64,000 nt of DNA from Neorhizobium sp. SHOUNA12A (GCF_023006505.1 NZ_JALBGV010000014.1:36800-100799), one strand, 5' to 3'; counted from the first letter of the stretch, positions 24,896-34,900 are shown. Translations and numbers: made by a program. The notes: generated by a model not told the origin, from the sequence alone.

Positions 24896-25822
24896 ATGGG
24901 ACTGGTCAGGTTCGGCATGCAATCGATAGCGGGGCTGCTGGTGATTTCGCTCGCCTCTTTCTCGGTCATAACATTGATGCCGGCCGATCCGGTTGCGATC
25001 GCCATTCGCGTCTGGAGCCTGCCGGCGACGGATGAGACCGTCGCGGCGTTGAGGGCGGAGTGGGGCCTCGATCAGCCCGTGCCGCTTCGCTATCTCCATT
25101 GGCTGGCAGATTTCCTCGGCGGAGATTGGGGCCGTTCGTTTCGGACTGGAGAGCCCGTACTTGCCGAATTCGTTGAACGGCTGCCGGTTTCGCTGTCGCT
25201 CGGTCTCGCCGGCCTGGCGCTGGCGATCGCGCTGGCAATTCCGCTCGGGTTCTTCTCAGCGGCCTATCCCGGGAGTGTTGCCGATCGGATGAGCCGGGCT
25301 CTGTCGGTCTTCGTCCAGGCAGTGCCGGCCTTCTGGCTGGGCCTTGTCCTTCTCTGGGTCCTCGGTGTGCAGTTGCGCTGGGTCAGACCCTTCGCCAATG
25401 ATTGGACGGCAATCGTCCTGCCCGTCCTGCTGATCGCGCTGCATTCGGTTGCCGTTCTCTCCCGCGTCTATCGGCGCGACCTGAAGGAAACCGCCGGGCA
25501 GGCGCATTTTCGCACGGCGCTTGCCAAAGGCCTTTCGGAACGCCAGGCGCTCTGGCGGCACGGCCACCGCAGCGCTCTCTACGCCCTGCTGTCGGCGCTC
25601 CGTTCCGAAGCAGGCTGGGTGATCGGCAGCACCGCGACCATGGAAATTCTCTTTGGCCTTGCCGGCATCAGCCAGTTCCTTGTTCAAAGCATCGCGGCGC
25701 GCGACCAGATGGTGCTGCAGGCCTATGTTATGGTCATTGCCGTCTGGATGCTTGTATTGAATGCCAGCGCCAATCTCGCCATGCGCCTTCTCGATCCGCG
25801 TCTCGCCCGATGCCCCGGTTGA
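24896..25822 (+). CDS. ABC transporter permease, NikB/DppB type
   Basis: A 308-residue inner-membrane permease of the BPD_transp_1 peptide/nickel family. It has a first helix near the N-terminus (SIAGLLVISLASFSVITLMP), the family PADPV motif, and WGRSFRTGEPV at about 80. The C-terminal segment with TATMEILFGLAGISQFLVQS is typical of NikB. GTG at 24893 directly precedes the ATG used here. It overlaps the next permease gene by 13 bp. It needs a partner ATPase that is not encoded in this operon. Confidence 0.87.
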   Translation: MGLVRFGMQSIAGLLVISLASFSVITLMPADPVAIAIRVWSLPATDETVAALRAEWGLDQPVPLRYLHWLADFLGGDWGRSFRTGEPVLAEFVERLPVSLSLGLAGLALAIALAIPLGFFSAAYPGSVADRMSRALSVFVQAVPAFWLGLVLLWVLGVQLRWVRPFANDWTAIVLPVLLIALHSVAVLSRVYRRDLKETAGQAHFRTALAKGLSERQALWRHGHRSALYALLSALRSEAGWVIGSTATMEILFGLAGISQFLVQSIAARDQMVLQAYVMVIAVWMLVLNASANLAMRLLDPRLARCPG

Positions 25823-26574
25823 CCGTGCTTGCGGCGCTCGCCGTCTTTTTGTGTGTCGGTGGTTTTTGGCAGCCATATGATCCCGATACGGTGGACATGC
25901 TTGCCCGTCATTCCGGCATGACCGCCAGCCATCTGCTCGGTACCGATCATCTCGGTCGCGATCTTCTGTCGCGGATCATGGCCGGCGGATGGCGGACTGC
26001 CTGCGTCATCCTCTCGGTCGGCGCCATCGGTTTTTTGTTTGGCACCCTGCTGGGCACCGCCGCCGCCGTCCTTGGTGGCTGGCGCGAGAAGGTGATCCTG
26101 CGCTTCTGCGAGTTCTTCATCATGATGCCGACGCTCATCGTCGCACTGACGGCGGCGGCGATTTTCGGCCTGTCGCCGCTCAGCGCCGGACTGGCGCTCG
26201 GCTTGGCTTGCGTCGGGCCGCATGCGCTGCTTGCGCATTCGCTCAGTCAGCGGGTGCTCGGCCAGCCGTTCATGCTGGCAGCGAGGAGCCTCGGCGTTGC
26301 GCCGGCACGGATGATTACCGGGCATCTTCTGCCGAATACTCTGCCGCTGATGTTCGCCTATGTCGGCAACCAAGCGGGACTTGCCGCAGTCGCCTACGCC
26401 TCGCTCGCCTTCATCGGTCTCGGGGCCGACCCGTCGAAGCCGGATTGGGGATCGATGCTGTTCGAGTATCGTGTGTTCATCTTCGATCACCCGATGCTGA
26501 TGATCTGGCCGGGGACAGCGGTTGCATTGACTGTCTCCGTGATGAACCGGGTTTTTGACGACGGCCAGGAGTGA
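25810..26574 (+). CDS. ABC transporter permease, NikC/DppC type
   Basis: A 254-residue inner-membrane permease starting MPRLTVLAAL, 13 bp inside the end of the previous permease. GTDHLGRDLLSRIMAGGWRT (about 43-62) is the hallmark of NikC/DppC permeases, followed by the EAA loop (AARSLGVAPARMITGHLLPNTLP, split in family terms). It is shorter than usual (about 275-300), mainly at the N-terminus. It is the last gene of the riboswitch operon; the next gene is on the other strand, so the usual two ATPase genes are missing. Confidence 0.87.
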   Translation: MPRLTVLAALAVFLCVGGFWQPYDPDTVDMLARHSGMTASHLLGTDHLGRDLLSRIMAGGWRTACVILSVGAIGFLFGTLLGTAAAVLGGWREKVILRFCEFFIMMPTLIVALTAAAIFGLSPLSAGLALGLACVGPHALLAHSLSQRVLGQPFMLAARSLGVAPARMITGHLLPNTLPLMFAYVGNQAGLAAVAYASLAFIGLGADPSKPDWGSMLFEYRVFIFDHPMLMIWPGTAVALTVSVMNRVFDDGQE

Positions 26575-26640
26575 CTGCGTTTTCGTCTGGTTTCCTGATG
26601 ATCGATTACCAGCGCCGTGAACCACCAGCCGATCGAACGT

Positions 26641-27195
26641 TTATCGCGCAAGCACGCCGAACGGTGAAATCGACTTCAGGTCGGGATCCGCGATATCGGT
26701 CGCTCTCGCGACCTCAGCATGGCTCATGCTGTAGCCGTAGTCGAGGACGCGCACACCGTCCATGATGAAGAGTTGGGCCTTGTCCAAGCCGGGTCGCAGG
26801 TTCCCCGTCACGGTGACGACCTCGTAAACCCTCGAAAGATGGAATGGCTCGTCTGCTACGACATGGACCAATTGGTTCGGCGGTGGAGCCGCGCTGTGGC
26901 TGCAGGCTCCAGCCCAGGGCACCAGCATGAACTCGTAGACGAGATCGCCGTCCTGATCGACGGGCAGGATGAACCCGGTCAGCTCTACTGCACGGCTTTC
27001 GTCACGCCACGCGAGTGTTTCGCCCTGGGAGCGACTGGACGCCATGCCTGGTAACGCGACATCTAATCTCGATTGATCCGCAGGCCGCAAGGCGCTCCAA
27101 AGAACCGACTGGGGACCTGCATAGGCGCCGGACGCCGAATAGGTCATCCCGATCAGGATCGTCGTCAGTTTCAGGAGGAAAAGCGCGCGCCTCAT
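26641..27195 (-). CDS. DUF3299-family periplasmic protein
   Basis: A 184-residue exported protein matching DUF3299. A signal peptide (MRRALFLLKLTTILIGM) ends near AYA|GPQ. The family core is VYEFMLVPWAGACSHSAAPP followed by NQLVHV. Three in-frame ATGs lie within 12 bp; the third (27195) has GGAG at a good distance. In several proteobacteria I recall DUF3299 genes next to ABC systems linked to zinc, which would fit the Zur-controlled aztD fusion nearby, but the link is only contextual. The biochemical role is unknown. Confidence 0.78.
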   Translation of the reverse strand: MRRALFLLKLTTILIGMTYSASGAYAGPQSVLWSALRPADQSRLDVALPGMASSRSQGETLAWRDESRAVELTGFILPVDQDGDLVYEFMLVPWAGACSHSAAPPPNQLVHVVADEPFHLSRVYEVVTVTGNLRPGLDKAQLFIMDGVRVLDYGYSMSHAEVARATDIADPDLKSISPFGVLAR

Positions 27196-27245
27196 CTGCA
27201 TCTCCATGAGCGCAGCGCTCTCGCAAGAGAGAGGCCACTGCTGAT

Positions 27246-27270
27246 GTGGATGTTAGCCCTATTTATCCAC
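27246..27270. promoter_or_regulatory. Inverted repeat GTGGAT-N13-ATCCAC upstream of the DUF3299 gene
   Basis: Perfect 6-bp arms at 27246-27251 and 27265-27270, about 50 bp upstream of the DUF3299 start. It does not match a Zur box. A possible operator of unknown factor. Confidence 0.25.
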
Positions 27271-27333
27271 TTGGGTCAAAGCCAAGGTAGAAGGCGCGAA
27301 GTCAGAGTTTCGTGTGGTCAGTCCAGTCGAACC

Positions 27334-28335
27334 TCAAAGGAAGCCTTCACATATCGGAACCGGCCGTGGCGGCGGTGCAGGATGATCTTCGGTGTATTTG
27401 GTGATGATCGGCTCCAGCGTCTCCTTCGCCCAGAACTTCGGCGCGCCGATCTCCTGCAGGCACGTGGCGTTCCAGTAATGTCCTGATTTCTCCGGTGCCT
27501 TGCCCGTCGCCAGTGCCTTGGAGACAGTCGCGATGTCTTTTGACTCCGGATAGACGTAGAGGGTCGTCGGATTGTCCTTGACCATCGACAGCACCTGGGG
27601 CGTCTCCGATGGCGACCAGCTGGTGCAGCCATCACTGCGGCCGCCCGCATAGGTTACCAGCTTGCCACGGGGAACATATCCGTCGCGGTTGGCGTAGGGA
27701 CTATCCGGCTTCTTCATCATGCAGATGCCGGAGACGAGTGCCGAGGCATGTCCGCCTATCGCGCGCTGCCTGGCGTTCGCAGTTTCTCCGACGCCGTCGA
27801 ACTGCACGAACGACCTGGTCAGGACCGTCTCCTGCTTTGGGGAAACGCTGTAGTAGCCCTTGAAGGAGGTCTTGATCTCGCTGGTCAGATAGGCCCCGCC
27901 TGCGGTCAGATTGGAGTTGAGGGCATTGCCGAAGTTCTTCGCGCACTGCCGTCCATTGGTGAAGTTTGCGACGCCCGGCAGGTTGCGGCCCCCGCCGTGC
28001 CCCGACGAAATTACGCGAAAGGACTGCTCAGCCTCACAGATGATGTAGAACCGCCCCCCTGCAGGCCCTTCGGTCAGGTCGTTCGGCCGCGTAGCGTCCA
28101 TGGCGAAGTAGCAGGCGTTCTTGATCTTACCTTGCGACAGCTTTTCCTGATAAAGCGCACGTGCCCTTTCCAGCACCATCGGCGCGATCTGGCCGTTTCC
28201 GGCGCCGACATGGGCGTTCAGCCAATTCGGGAGCCGGGACGCGCTTTCGGAGGCGAAGGATGCGGAAGGCGCGGATAGACAGGCGACAGCGGATAAAAAT
28301 CCAAGATACTTGAGAAGTATGAGCTTCGGGTTCAC
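27334..28335 (-). CDS. Murein L,D-transpeptidase catalytic-domain protein (YkuD_2 type)
   Basis: About 333 residues. It matches the exported murein L,D-transpeptidase catalytic family (PF13645, YkuD_2). The likely active-site residues are H196 in IGGHASA and C237 in GGRSDGCTSW, in the order expected. I chose GTG at 28335 because GGAGAG lies 5 nt upstream and the signal peptide (MNPKLILLKYLGFLSAVACL, ending near SFA|SES) follows at once; in-frame ATGs at 28374-28377 would add 13-14 residues before the signal. It is periplasmic. It may remodel peptidoglycan cross-links. It follows the DUF1007 gene, partly overlapping its 3' side in spacing, on the same strand. Confidence 0.75.
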   Translation of the reverse strand: MNPKLILLKYLGFLSAVACLSAPSASFASESASRLPNWLNAHVGAGNGQIAPMVLERARALYQEKLSQGKIKNACYFAMDATRPNDLTEGPAGGRFYIICEAEQSFRVISSGHGGGRNLPGVANFTNGRQCAKNFGNALNSNLTAGGAYLTSEIKTSFKGYYSVSPKQETVLTRSFVQFDGVGETANARQRAIGGHASALVSGICMMKKPDSPYANRDGYVPRGKLVTYAGGRSDGCTSWSPSETPQVLSMVKDNPTTLYVYPESKDIATVSKALATGKAPEKSGHYWNATCLQEIGAPKFWAKETLEPIITKYTEDHPAPPPRPVPICEGFL

Positions 28336-28390
28336 GAACACTCTCCGGGAATGATATTTGTGAAGGTCGGCCATCATGGTTGAGGAAGAT

Positions 28391-29056
28391 TTAACAGCGG
28401 ACCTCCAGCCTCGTCGCAACGATCTGCGAATAGTCGCTTCCCATCGGGTCGCTGAAGAACATGGTCGTCAGCATCGCCTGGTTTTCTGCCAGGATCTCCT
28501 TCGAATCCGGCCTGACGACTTTGCGCGCGCAGTGGCCGAAACTGTTGCCTGACGTCTTCAGGGCCGCGTCGTCTGAAAAGTCCAGCGCGGTATAGAGGGT
28601 CGGATCGAAGACGCCGAACACGATCAATCCCTTCAATGGCGTCTTTTGCACTGGCTTTTGACTGAACGACAGGGTGAGGTAGCCGTTCTCGTAGGTGCCG
28701 TGCAAGGCATCTGGCTTGGCCAGCGCCAACGATTTGCCGTTGATCGTCACGTTTGTGTAGTAGTTGTACCGATCAAGGGATTCCTGAACCGTCTTGGCCA
28801 CCGCAGCCACCTCCGCGGGATCGAGAGTGTTGTTGCGGTTCTTGTCGTAGTCGAGGAGCACCGACGAGGAGAAGACTTCATCGAAGCGCCAGGTGTCTCG
28901 CACCTCCGCGAGGCTGCCGTCCGCGCCCGCCACCGCCTCGAACTTCGCGTCGACGAAAATATGAGGATGGGCCTCGGCCCCTGTCGGAGCACCGGCGGCG
29001 GCTAACCCCGCGAGAACCGAAAGACTGACGGAGACCAACTGGCGGAACGATGTCAT
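28391..29056 (-). CDS. DUF1007-family periplasmic protein (metal-transport associated)
   Basis: A 221-residue exported protein. A signal peptide ends at about residue 29, AEA|HPH, and the mature protein begins HPHIFVDAKFE, the DUF1007 hallmark. A DYDKNRNNTLDPAEV segment resembles an EF-hand loop. DUF1007 proteins are frequently encoded with nickel, cobalt or zinc transporters, which fits the metal genes upstream; no NicO/RcnA-type transporter is present here. The start MTSFRQLVSV was selected for its signal peptide; upstream frame sequence is non-coding in character. Confidence 0.82.
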   Translation of the reverse strand: MTSFRQLVSVSLSVLAGLAAAGAPTGAEAHPHIFVDAKFEAVAGADGSLAEVRDTWRFDEVFSSSVLLDYDKNRNNTLDPAEVAAVAKTVQESLDRYNYYTNVTINGKSLALAKPDALHGTYENGYLTLSFSQKPVQKTPLKGLIVFGVFDPTLYTALDFSDDAALKTSGNSFGHCARKVVRPDSKEILAENQAMLTTMFFSDPMGSDYSQIVATRLEVRC

Positions 29057-29175
29057 GTTCTGCGAATGCCGAGGGGATTGCGTCCGATTTAAGTCGAAGG
29101 CGCTACCGATGCGAAAAAACCTCGCGAAGACAAATCCGTCAATGTGTTGATTTGCACTGACGGGTTGGATGCCTC

Positions 29176-29655
29176 TTAGGATCGAACATCCTTCAATCGT
29201 TCTCGCCGGCGCGGCAAACCCAACATGGACTTTACCGCCACCCACCATCGGGGCGTCTTAGGTTCTCGCACCGCTTCGTTCTTTGCCCGCTCGGCGCCAG
29301 CGGGTTCAACTCTTGTCGCCATAGGCTGAACAAGAAACTCGATCCGTTTGATGAATGCGCTGCTGTCGAACCGTTTTGACGTTACCAGCGGACCATCGCC
29401 GGAAGGCTCCGTATGGAAGAAAACCTCGAGATTGACCACTGGTATGGAGCGGATATTGCGCAGGAGATCGATCTCCGGTCGTGTCGTTATGGCGAAGGAA
29501 TAATGATCCGAACGGAGTGCAATAAAAGCCTCCGGAAACGTCGATACCGCCACGGAGTCATGCCCATGGCTCGCCAGTTTCGCGACGATCGCATTGGCCG
29601 CCGCCACGGGCAGAAACACAAGAATTCTCTTGGGGTGAGTTGTTTCGATAGACAT
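29176..29655 (-). CDS. Hypothetical protein with a receiver-like N-terminal domain
   Basis: A 159-residue protein with a good Shine-Dalgarno (GAGGAA). I do not recognise a family with certainty. Residues about 9-110 have an alternating pattern resembling a CheY-like fold (RILVFLPVAAANAIVAKLAS, HSVAVSTFPEAFIALRS in outline), but no conserved phosphoacceptor aspartate is evident. The C-terminus (about 115-159) is rich in arginine, lysine and glutamate. It is divergent from the MipA/OmpV gene, with the repeated 35-nt element between them. Confidence 0.6.
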   Translation of the reverse strand: MSIETTHPKRILVFLPVAAANAIVAKLASHGHDSVAVSTFPEAFIALRSDHYSFAITTRPEIDLLRNIRSIPVVNLEVFFHTEPSGDGPLVTSKRFDSSAFIKRIEFLVQPMATRVEPAGAERAKNEAVREPKTPRWWVAVKSMLGLPRRRERLKDVRS

Positions 29656-29773
29656 AGCGAGTTCCTCATACGGAGATGAGAAAATCTAGCTTTTACCGGT
29701 GCAAGCGTGTGTTTGGTTTTGTTTGATTTTGTTGCGAGTGCTGCCACCTGCAGGCCAGCGGCATCGACCGGGA

Positions 29774-29808
29774 CAACATTTCTTAACATCACAAAACCCA
29801 AGTTAACG
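29774..29808 (+). repeat. Conserved 35-nt element, copy 1 (upstream of MipA/OmpV)
   Basis: Shares 30 of 35 positions without gaps with 37807-37841. The most conserved core is TTCTTAACAT followed one base later by ACAAAACC. It lies 99 bp upstream of the MipA/OmpV ATG and 119 bp upstream of the divergent gene at 29655. Probably a protein-binding site or promoter element; the OmpR-type regulator at 35124-35879 is the nearest candidate binder. Confidence 0.55.
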
Positions 29809-29906
29809 GCGTCGTCTGGGACAGTGCGCTCCGCAAGAGGCCGGCGCGTCGGGCTTTCACGCCTGCACGCCGAAAACTCTCTACCGGATCCCAGGAGCCA
29901 ATTTGA

Positions 29907-30773
29907 ATGTCATTGACCAAGTCCTTCTTAAGCCGACCGCGACGTGTCGCCATCGCTGCGGGGCTCGCAGTTGTCGCTTGCCCCCTTGCCGAGGCACGCG
30001 CTGCCGACCCTTACGAGGGTGAAGAGGCTGCTATCCCCGCGACCGCGAGCTTCGACAAGGGACGGTTTGGCGGGATACGCCAGAAGCTTTCCGACTGGAA
30101 CGTCATGGTCGGCGCCGGAGCCATGTATGCACCGAAATTCGAAGGATCGGATGAGTTCGAACTGGTCCCCATTCCCATGATTTCCGCAACCTTCGGTGAT
30201 CGCGTCACGATCGATCCGGGCGGGCTGGAAGTCGATGTGCTGAAGTCCAACGGTTTTAAGCTCACGGTGAAGGGCGGTTACGACATCGGGGGTGGGCGGG
30301 ATGAAGACGATTCCTCTCACCTGAGAGGGCTTGGCGACATCGACGCTGGGGCTGTCGTCGGAACGAAGCTCTCGTATGAATGGGGACCGATGGAATTTTA
30401 TGCGTCTGTCGACAAGACGATCGGCGGGAGCGACGGACTTCTCGGTCAGGTCGGTGCGAATGTCTCGCATCACTACGATCGTTTCATTCTTTCCGCTGGC
30501 GCTTCCGCAACGTTTGCCGACGACAACTACATGAAAAGCTATTTTGGGGTAACCGCTGCCCAGTCTGCGAGATCGGGATTGCGGCAATATGAGGCAAGCG
30601 CTGGCTTGAAACGCTTCGATATCGAGGCGTCTGTCACATATATGGCGACCGAACACTGGGTTATCCGTGGCCAGGCAGCGGTCGGGTTCCTGACCGGCGA
30701 TGCGAAGGATAGTCCGATCGTTCAGAACGACGTACAGCCGTCAGCGATGCTGATGGTCGGGTACAAGTTCTAA
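29907..30773 (+). CDS. MipA/OmpV-family outer membrane protein
   Basis: A 288-residue protein with a signal peptide ending near ARA|ADP and beta-strand-rich sequence, ending in the outer-membrane signature VGYKF with a terminal phenylalanine. WNVMVGAGAMYAPKFEGSDE (67-86 region) is the MipA/OmpV start of the barrel. In other bacteria the family acts as a scaffold for murein enzymes or as a porin-like protein tied to envelope stress. It lies 35 bp before the RND adaptor gene and probably shares its promoter. AGGAG is 9 nt before the ATG. Confidence 0.88.
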   Translation: MSLTKSFLSRPRRVAIAAGLAVVACPLAEARAADPYEGEEAAIPATASFDKGRFGGIRQKLSDWNVMVGAGAMYAPKFEGSDEFELVPIPMISATFGDRVTIDPGGLEVDVLKSNGFKLTVKGGYDIGGGRDEDDSSHLRGLGDIDAGAVVGTKLSYEWGPMEFYASVDKTIGGSDGLLGQVGANVSHHYDRFILSAGASATFADDNYMKSYFGVTAAQSARSGLRQYEASAGLKRFDIEASVTYMATEHWVIRGQAAVGFLTGDAKDSPIVQNDVQPSAMLMVGYKF

Positions 30774-30808
30774 GCGTCCGGTAGGGTGCAGCAAAGCAGA
30801 TTCAACCG

Positions 30809-31909
30809 ATGCGACCGACAACTCTTCTTCTCGCCCTCTTCGTGAGCGCGAACCTTGCTTCCGCGGCGGAGCCTGTGCTTGCGCAACAGAACAAGGCGGC
30901 AGCGCTTACCGTCGCCGTCGCCAATCCTGCAGAACGCCGATGGCCTGAAACGGTACCGGCCAGCGGCTGGCTGAAACCCTGGCATGAAGCGGTCATCGCT
31001 GCGGAAATCGATGGCCTGCGCGTAACCGCCGTCCTTGTCGATGTCGGATCGGTCGTTTCGAAGGGTCAGCCCCTCGTCCGGCTTGCCGACGAAACCGTGC
31101 GTGCAGAACTGCGTAGCCAGGAGGCCGCCTTGGCAAGTGCCAGGGCGGACCTCGCCAAGGCGACGGCGAATGCCGACCGGGCACGCAAGGTGCAAGGGAG
31201 CGGCGTACTGTCGGATGAAAAGATCAACGAATACCTGATCGCCGAACAGACGGCGATGGCAGGGGTGGAATCCGCCGAAGCCTTGCTGGAAAGCCAGAAG
31301 ATCAAACTGGCCAAGGCGACTATTCTGGCAGTGGACGATGGACTGATCACGTCCCGCTCGGCCCAGCTCGGCGCCGTCGTCTCCTCGGGCACGGAACTGT
31401 TCCGCATGATCCGCCAACAGCGTGTCGAATGGCAGGCGGAAGTGTCCGCACGCTATTTGCCTCGCATCAGGCAAGGCCTGACAGCCACGATCGTCGGTCC
31501 TGGCGATCGACGTGTAAAAGGCACCGTTCGGCTTGTCGCACCGACGGTCAGCACCGATACCGGACGGGCGATCGCCTATGTGGCGTTGCCGGCGGAGGCC
31601 CGCCCGCCGATCGGTCTTTACGTCACCGGCCAGATCGAGCTTGAGATCACGGCGGCGCTCACCGTGCCCGAGACGGCGCTCGTCCTGCGTGACGGCATCG
31701 CTTACGTCTTCACCGTGGATGCAGACAACCGCGCGTCACGCGTTCGTGTGGAAACCGGCCGCCGCAATGGCAGCGAAGTGGAAATCCTCTCTGGCCTTAA
31801 CCGCTCGACCGGCGTCGTGATGACGGGTGGTGCTTTTCTTTCGGACAAGTCCTTCGTCCGGGTGACGGGTGATGCTCTCGTCCAGCTCGAAAAGGGAGAA
31901 TCGCGATGA
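30809..31909 (+). CDS. RND efflux periplasmic adaptor (membrane fusion protein)
   Basis: A 366-residue HlyD/AcrA-type adaptor. A signal peptide lies in the first 20 or so residues (MRPTTLLLALFVSANLASAA). The lipoyl halves (GLRVTAVLVDVGSVVSKGQP and DDGLITSRSAQLGAVVSSG) flank a coiled-coil hairpin (about 98-172, with the DEKINEYL turn). No lipobox cysteine is present, so it is probably soluble or tethered by its N-terminus. It overlaps the RND pump gene by 4 bp. It bridges the pump to an outer membrane channel that is not encoded here. Confidence 0.9.
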   Translation: MRPTTLLLALFVSANLASAAEPVLAQQNKAAALTVAVANPAERRWPETVPASGWLKPWHEAVIAAEIDGLRVTAVLVDVGSVVSKGQPLVRLADETVRAELRSQEAALASARADLAKATANADRARKVQGSGVLSDEKINEYLIAEQTAMAGVESAEALLESQKIKLAKATILAVDDGLITSRSAQLGAVVSSGTELFRMIRQQRVEWQAEVSARYLPRIRQGLTATIVGPGDRRVKGTVRLVAPTVSTDTGRAIAYVALPAEARPPIGLYVTGQIELEITAALTVPETALVLRDGIAYVFTVDADNRASRVRVETGRRNGSEVEILSGLNRSTGVVMTGGAFLSDKSFVRVTGDALVQLEKGESR

Positions 31910-34900
31910 ACTTCTCCGCCTGGTCGATCCGCAATCCGGTTCCCGCCATCCTGCTGTTTATCCTGCTGACCGTCGGCGGCCTGATTGCATTCGACCGGCT
32001 CGCGGTACAGAACTTTCCCGACATGGATCTGCCGACGATCAAGATCAGCGCCTCGCTTGAAGGAGCCGCGCCGGCGCAGCTCGAAACGGAAGTCGCGCGC
32101 AAGATCGAAGACAGGCTCGCATCGCTGAGCCTCCTCGATCACATCACGACGACGGTCACGGACGGATCGGTCACCATCAATGTCTCGTTCCAGTTGGGAA
32201 AGGATAGTGAGGAAGCGCTGAACGAGGTGCGCAATGCCGTCGATAGCGCGAGCGGAGACCTGCCTTCCGAGATGCAGGCGCCGGGCGTGACCAAGGTGAC
32301 AGTGCAGGGCTCCACGCTCCTCACCTACGCGGTGCGTTCCGTCCGCCTCAACGAGACGGAACTCTCCTGGTTCGTCGACAACGACATGACGAAGGCCCTG
32401 CTTTCCGTACCCGGCGTCGGCGAGGTCAGCCGGATCGGTGGCATCAAGCGCGAAGTTCATATCGACCTCAACCCCCAGATCATGAGCGCGCTCAGCCTCA
32501 GCGCTGCGACCGTTTCCTTGCAGCTCAAGTCCGTGCAGTCGGACACATCGGGCGGCCGGGCTGAGATCGGCGGCGGCAAGCAGGGGATCCGCACGCTTGG
32601 GGCGGTATCCTCCGTCGAAGAACTGAAGGCGCTCGCAATCCCGCTTCCGAGCGGAGAGCTGGTGCAGCTGACCGAGATTGGCGCGGTGACGGACAGCTTT
32701 GCCGACCGCTCGTCGATCGCCTATCTCGATGGCGAACCCGTGATCGCTGTCGAGGTGAAACGATCCAATGGCTTTTCGGATACCGGCGTCGCGGCCGCCA
32801 TCGAAGCGGCGATGCAGGACTTTGCCGCAGCCAACCCCGATGTCGAGATCGTCCAGGCCTACAGCACGGTCGGGCCGATCATCGAAAACTACGACGGCTC
32901 CCTGCGCATGCTCTATGAAGGTGCAATCCTGGCGGTCGTGGTGGTTTGGCTCTTCCTGCGCGACTGGCGGGCGACCCTGCTTTCGGCGGTGGCGCTGCCG
33001 CTCTCGGTCGTCCCGGCTTTTCTCGTGATGTATCTGGCGGATTTCAGCCTCAATACAGTGACGCTGCTCGCCCTCTCGCTCGTGGTCGGCATCCTCATCG
33101 ACGATGCGATCGTCGAGATCGAGAATATCGCGCGCCACCTGCAAATGGGAAAAACTCCGAAGGGAGCGGCGCTCGAGGCCGCCGATGAAATCGGCCTTGC
33201 CGTTGTCGCCACGACCTTGACGCTCGTCGCGGTCTTTTTGCCGACCGCTTTCATGAGCGGTATTCCCGGCCTGATCTTCCGCCAGTTCGGCATAACAGCG
33301 GCGGTAGCGGTTCTCGCTTCACTGGTCGTCGCACGCCTGCTGACGCCGATGATGGCCGCTTATCTGATGAAGGCGCATCCCGTCGCGCAGAGGGATGGCC
33401 GGATCATGTGCGCCTACATGGCCGTCGTCAAAACCTGCCTGCGCCATCGCAAGCTGACGGTCCTCGGCGTCTGCATATTTCTCGGGCTCTCGCTTTCGAC
33501 GATTAGCATGCTCAGCGCCGGCTTCCTGCCCGCATCGGACGATTCGCAGACGAGGATCACTCTGACGCTTCAGCCCGGCAGCCCGATTGAACAAACGGAC
33601 GCCATGACGCGGCGGGCGGCAGATATCGTTTCCGGTTTGCCGGACGTCACGCGGGTGTTTTCCGCCGTCGGGAGCGCCTCGTCGGATGACATGATCGATT
33701 CCTCGACGACCGCCGATACAGCGACCGCCTCGCTTGTCGTCGATTTGAAGACGATCGGCGAACGCAGCCGCAAGCAGGCCGAGATCGAAAACGACATCCG
33801 ACAGGCAATCGCGGTTCTCCCGGGCGTCAGGATCGAAGTGGGTACGGGCGGCAGCGGTACGACGCTGGAAATAACACTCGCCAGCGACGATTCCGGAGCG
33901 CTCGACCGCGTGGCGGGAGCACTCGAAGAACAGCTGCGAGGCCTTCAAGGCATCGGCGCAGTGACCTCCAGCGCCTCCCTACAGGCCCCGGAAGTCCAGA
34001 TCGTCCCGGACCTCAATCGCGCCGCCGCCCTCGGCGTCACGGCAGAAGCGATTTCCGAAGCGGTTCGCGTGGCCACGAGCGGGGATTATTCCTCCTCGCT
34101 TGCCAAGCTCAACCTGCCCCAGCGCCAGCTCTCCATCCGCGTCCGGTTCGATCCCGGCAACCGAACGACGCTTGACGATATTGCAGATCTCCGCGTTGCC
34201 GGTGCCAGGGGCAGCGTCGATCTCGGTTCGGTCGCCGACATCCGCATCGGGGGCAGTCCGTCCGAGATCAGCCGCATCGACCGCTCGCGAAACGTTACGC
34301 TATCGGTCGAACTCAACGGCCGTATCCTCGGCGACGTCTATCGCGAAGCGCAGGCGCTGCCCGCCCTGCAAAACCTTCCGGACGACGTCAGGCTCGTCGA
34401 ACAGGGCGAACTGGAGCGCAGCTCGGAACTCTTCAACAACTTCGCCATCGCCATGGGGATCGGCGTGTTCTGCATCTATGCCGTTCTGGTATTGCTCTTC
34501 CAGGACTTCTTCCAGCCGTTGACGATCCTGATGGCGCTTCCCCTTTCGCTCGGCGGCGCGCTGCTGCCGCTGGTGCTGACCGGAACCAGCTTCTCCATGC
34601 CCGTGTTGATCGGCCTACTCATGCTGATGGGCGTGGTGACGAAGAATTCGATTCTGCTGGTCGAGTACGCGATCATGTCGCGACGCGCCGGCCTCTCGCG
34701 CTTCGACGCCCTGGTCGACGCCTGCCATAAGCGCGCCCGCCCGATCGTCATGACGACGATCGCCATGGGCGGCGGCATGCTTCCCGTGGCCCTGAGCCTC
34801 AGCGGCGGCGATGCAAGCTTCCGTCAGCCGATGGCGATCGTCGTGATCGGCGGCCTGATGACTTCAACCGTCCTCAGCCTCGTCGTCATCCCCGTGATCT

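Noticed and set aside
31702..33144. A 480-codon minus-strand frame within the adaptor and RND genes
   Set aside because: It is antisense to well-conserved RND sequence, rich in Arg, Asp and His as shadow frames are, and has no ribosome site.
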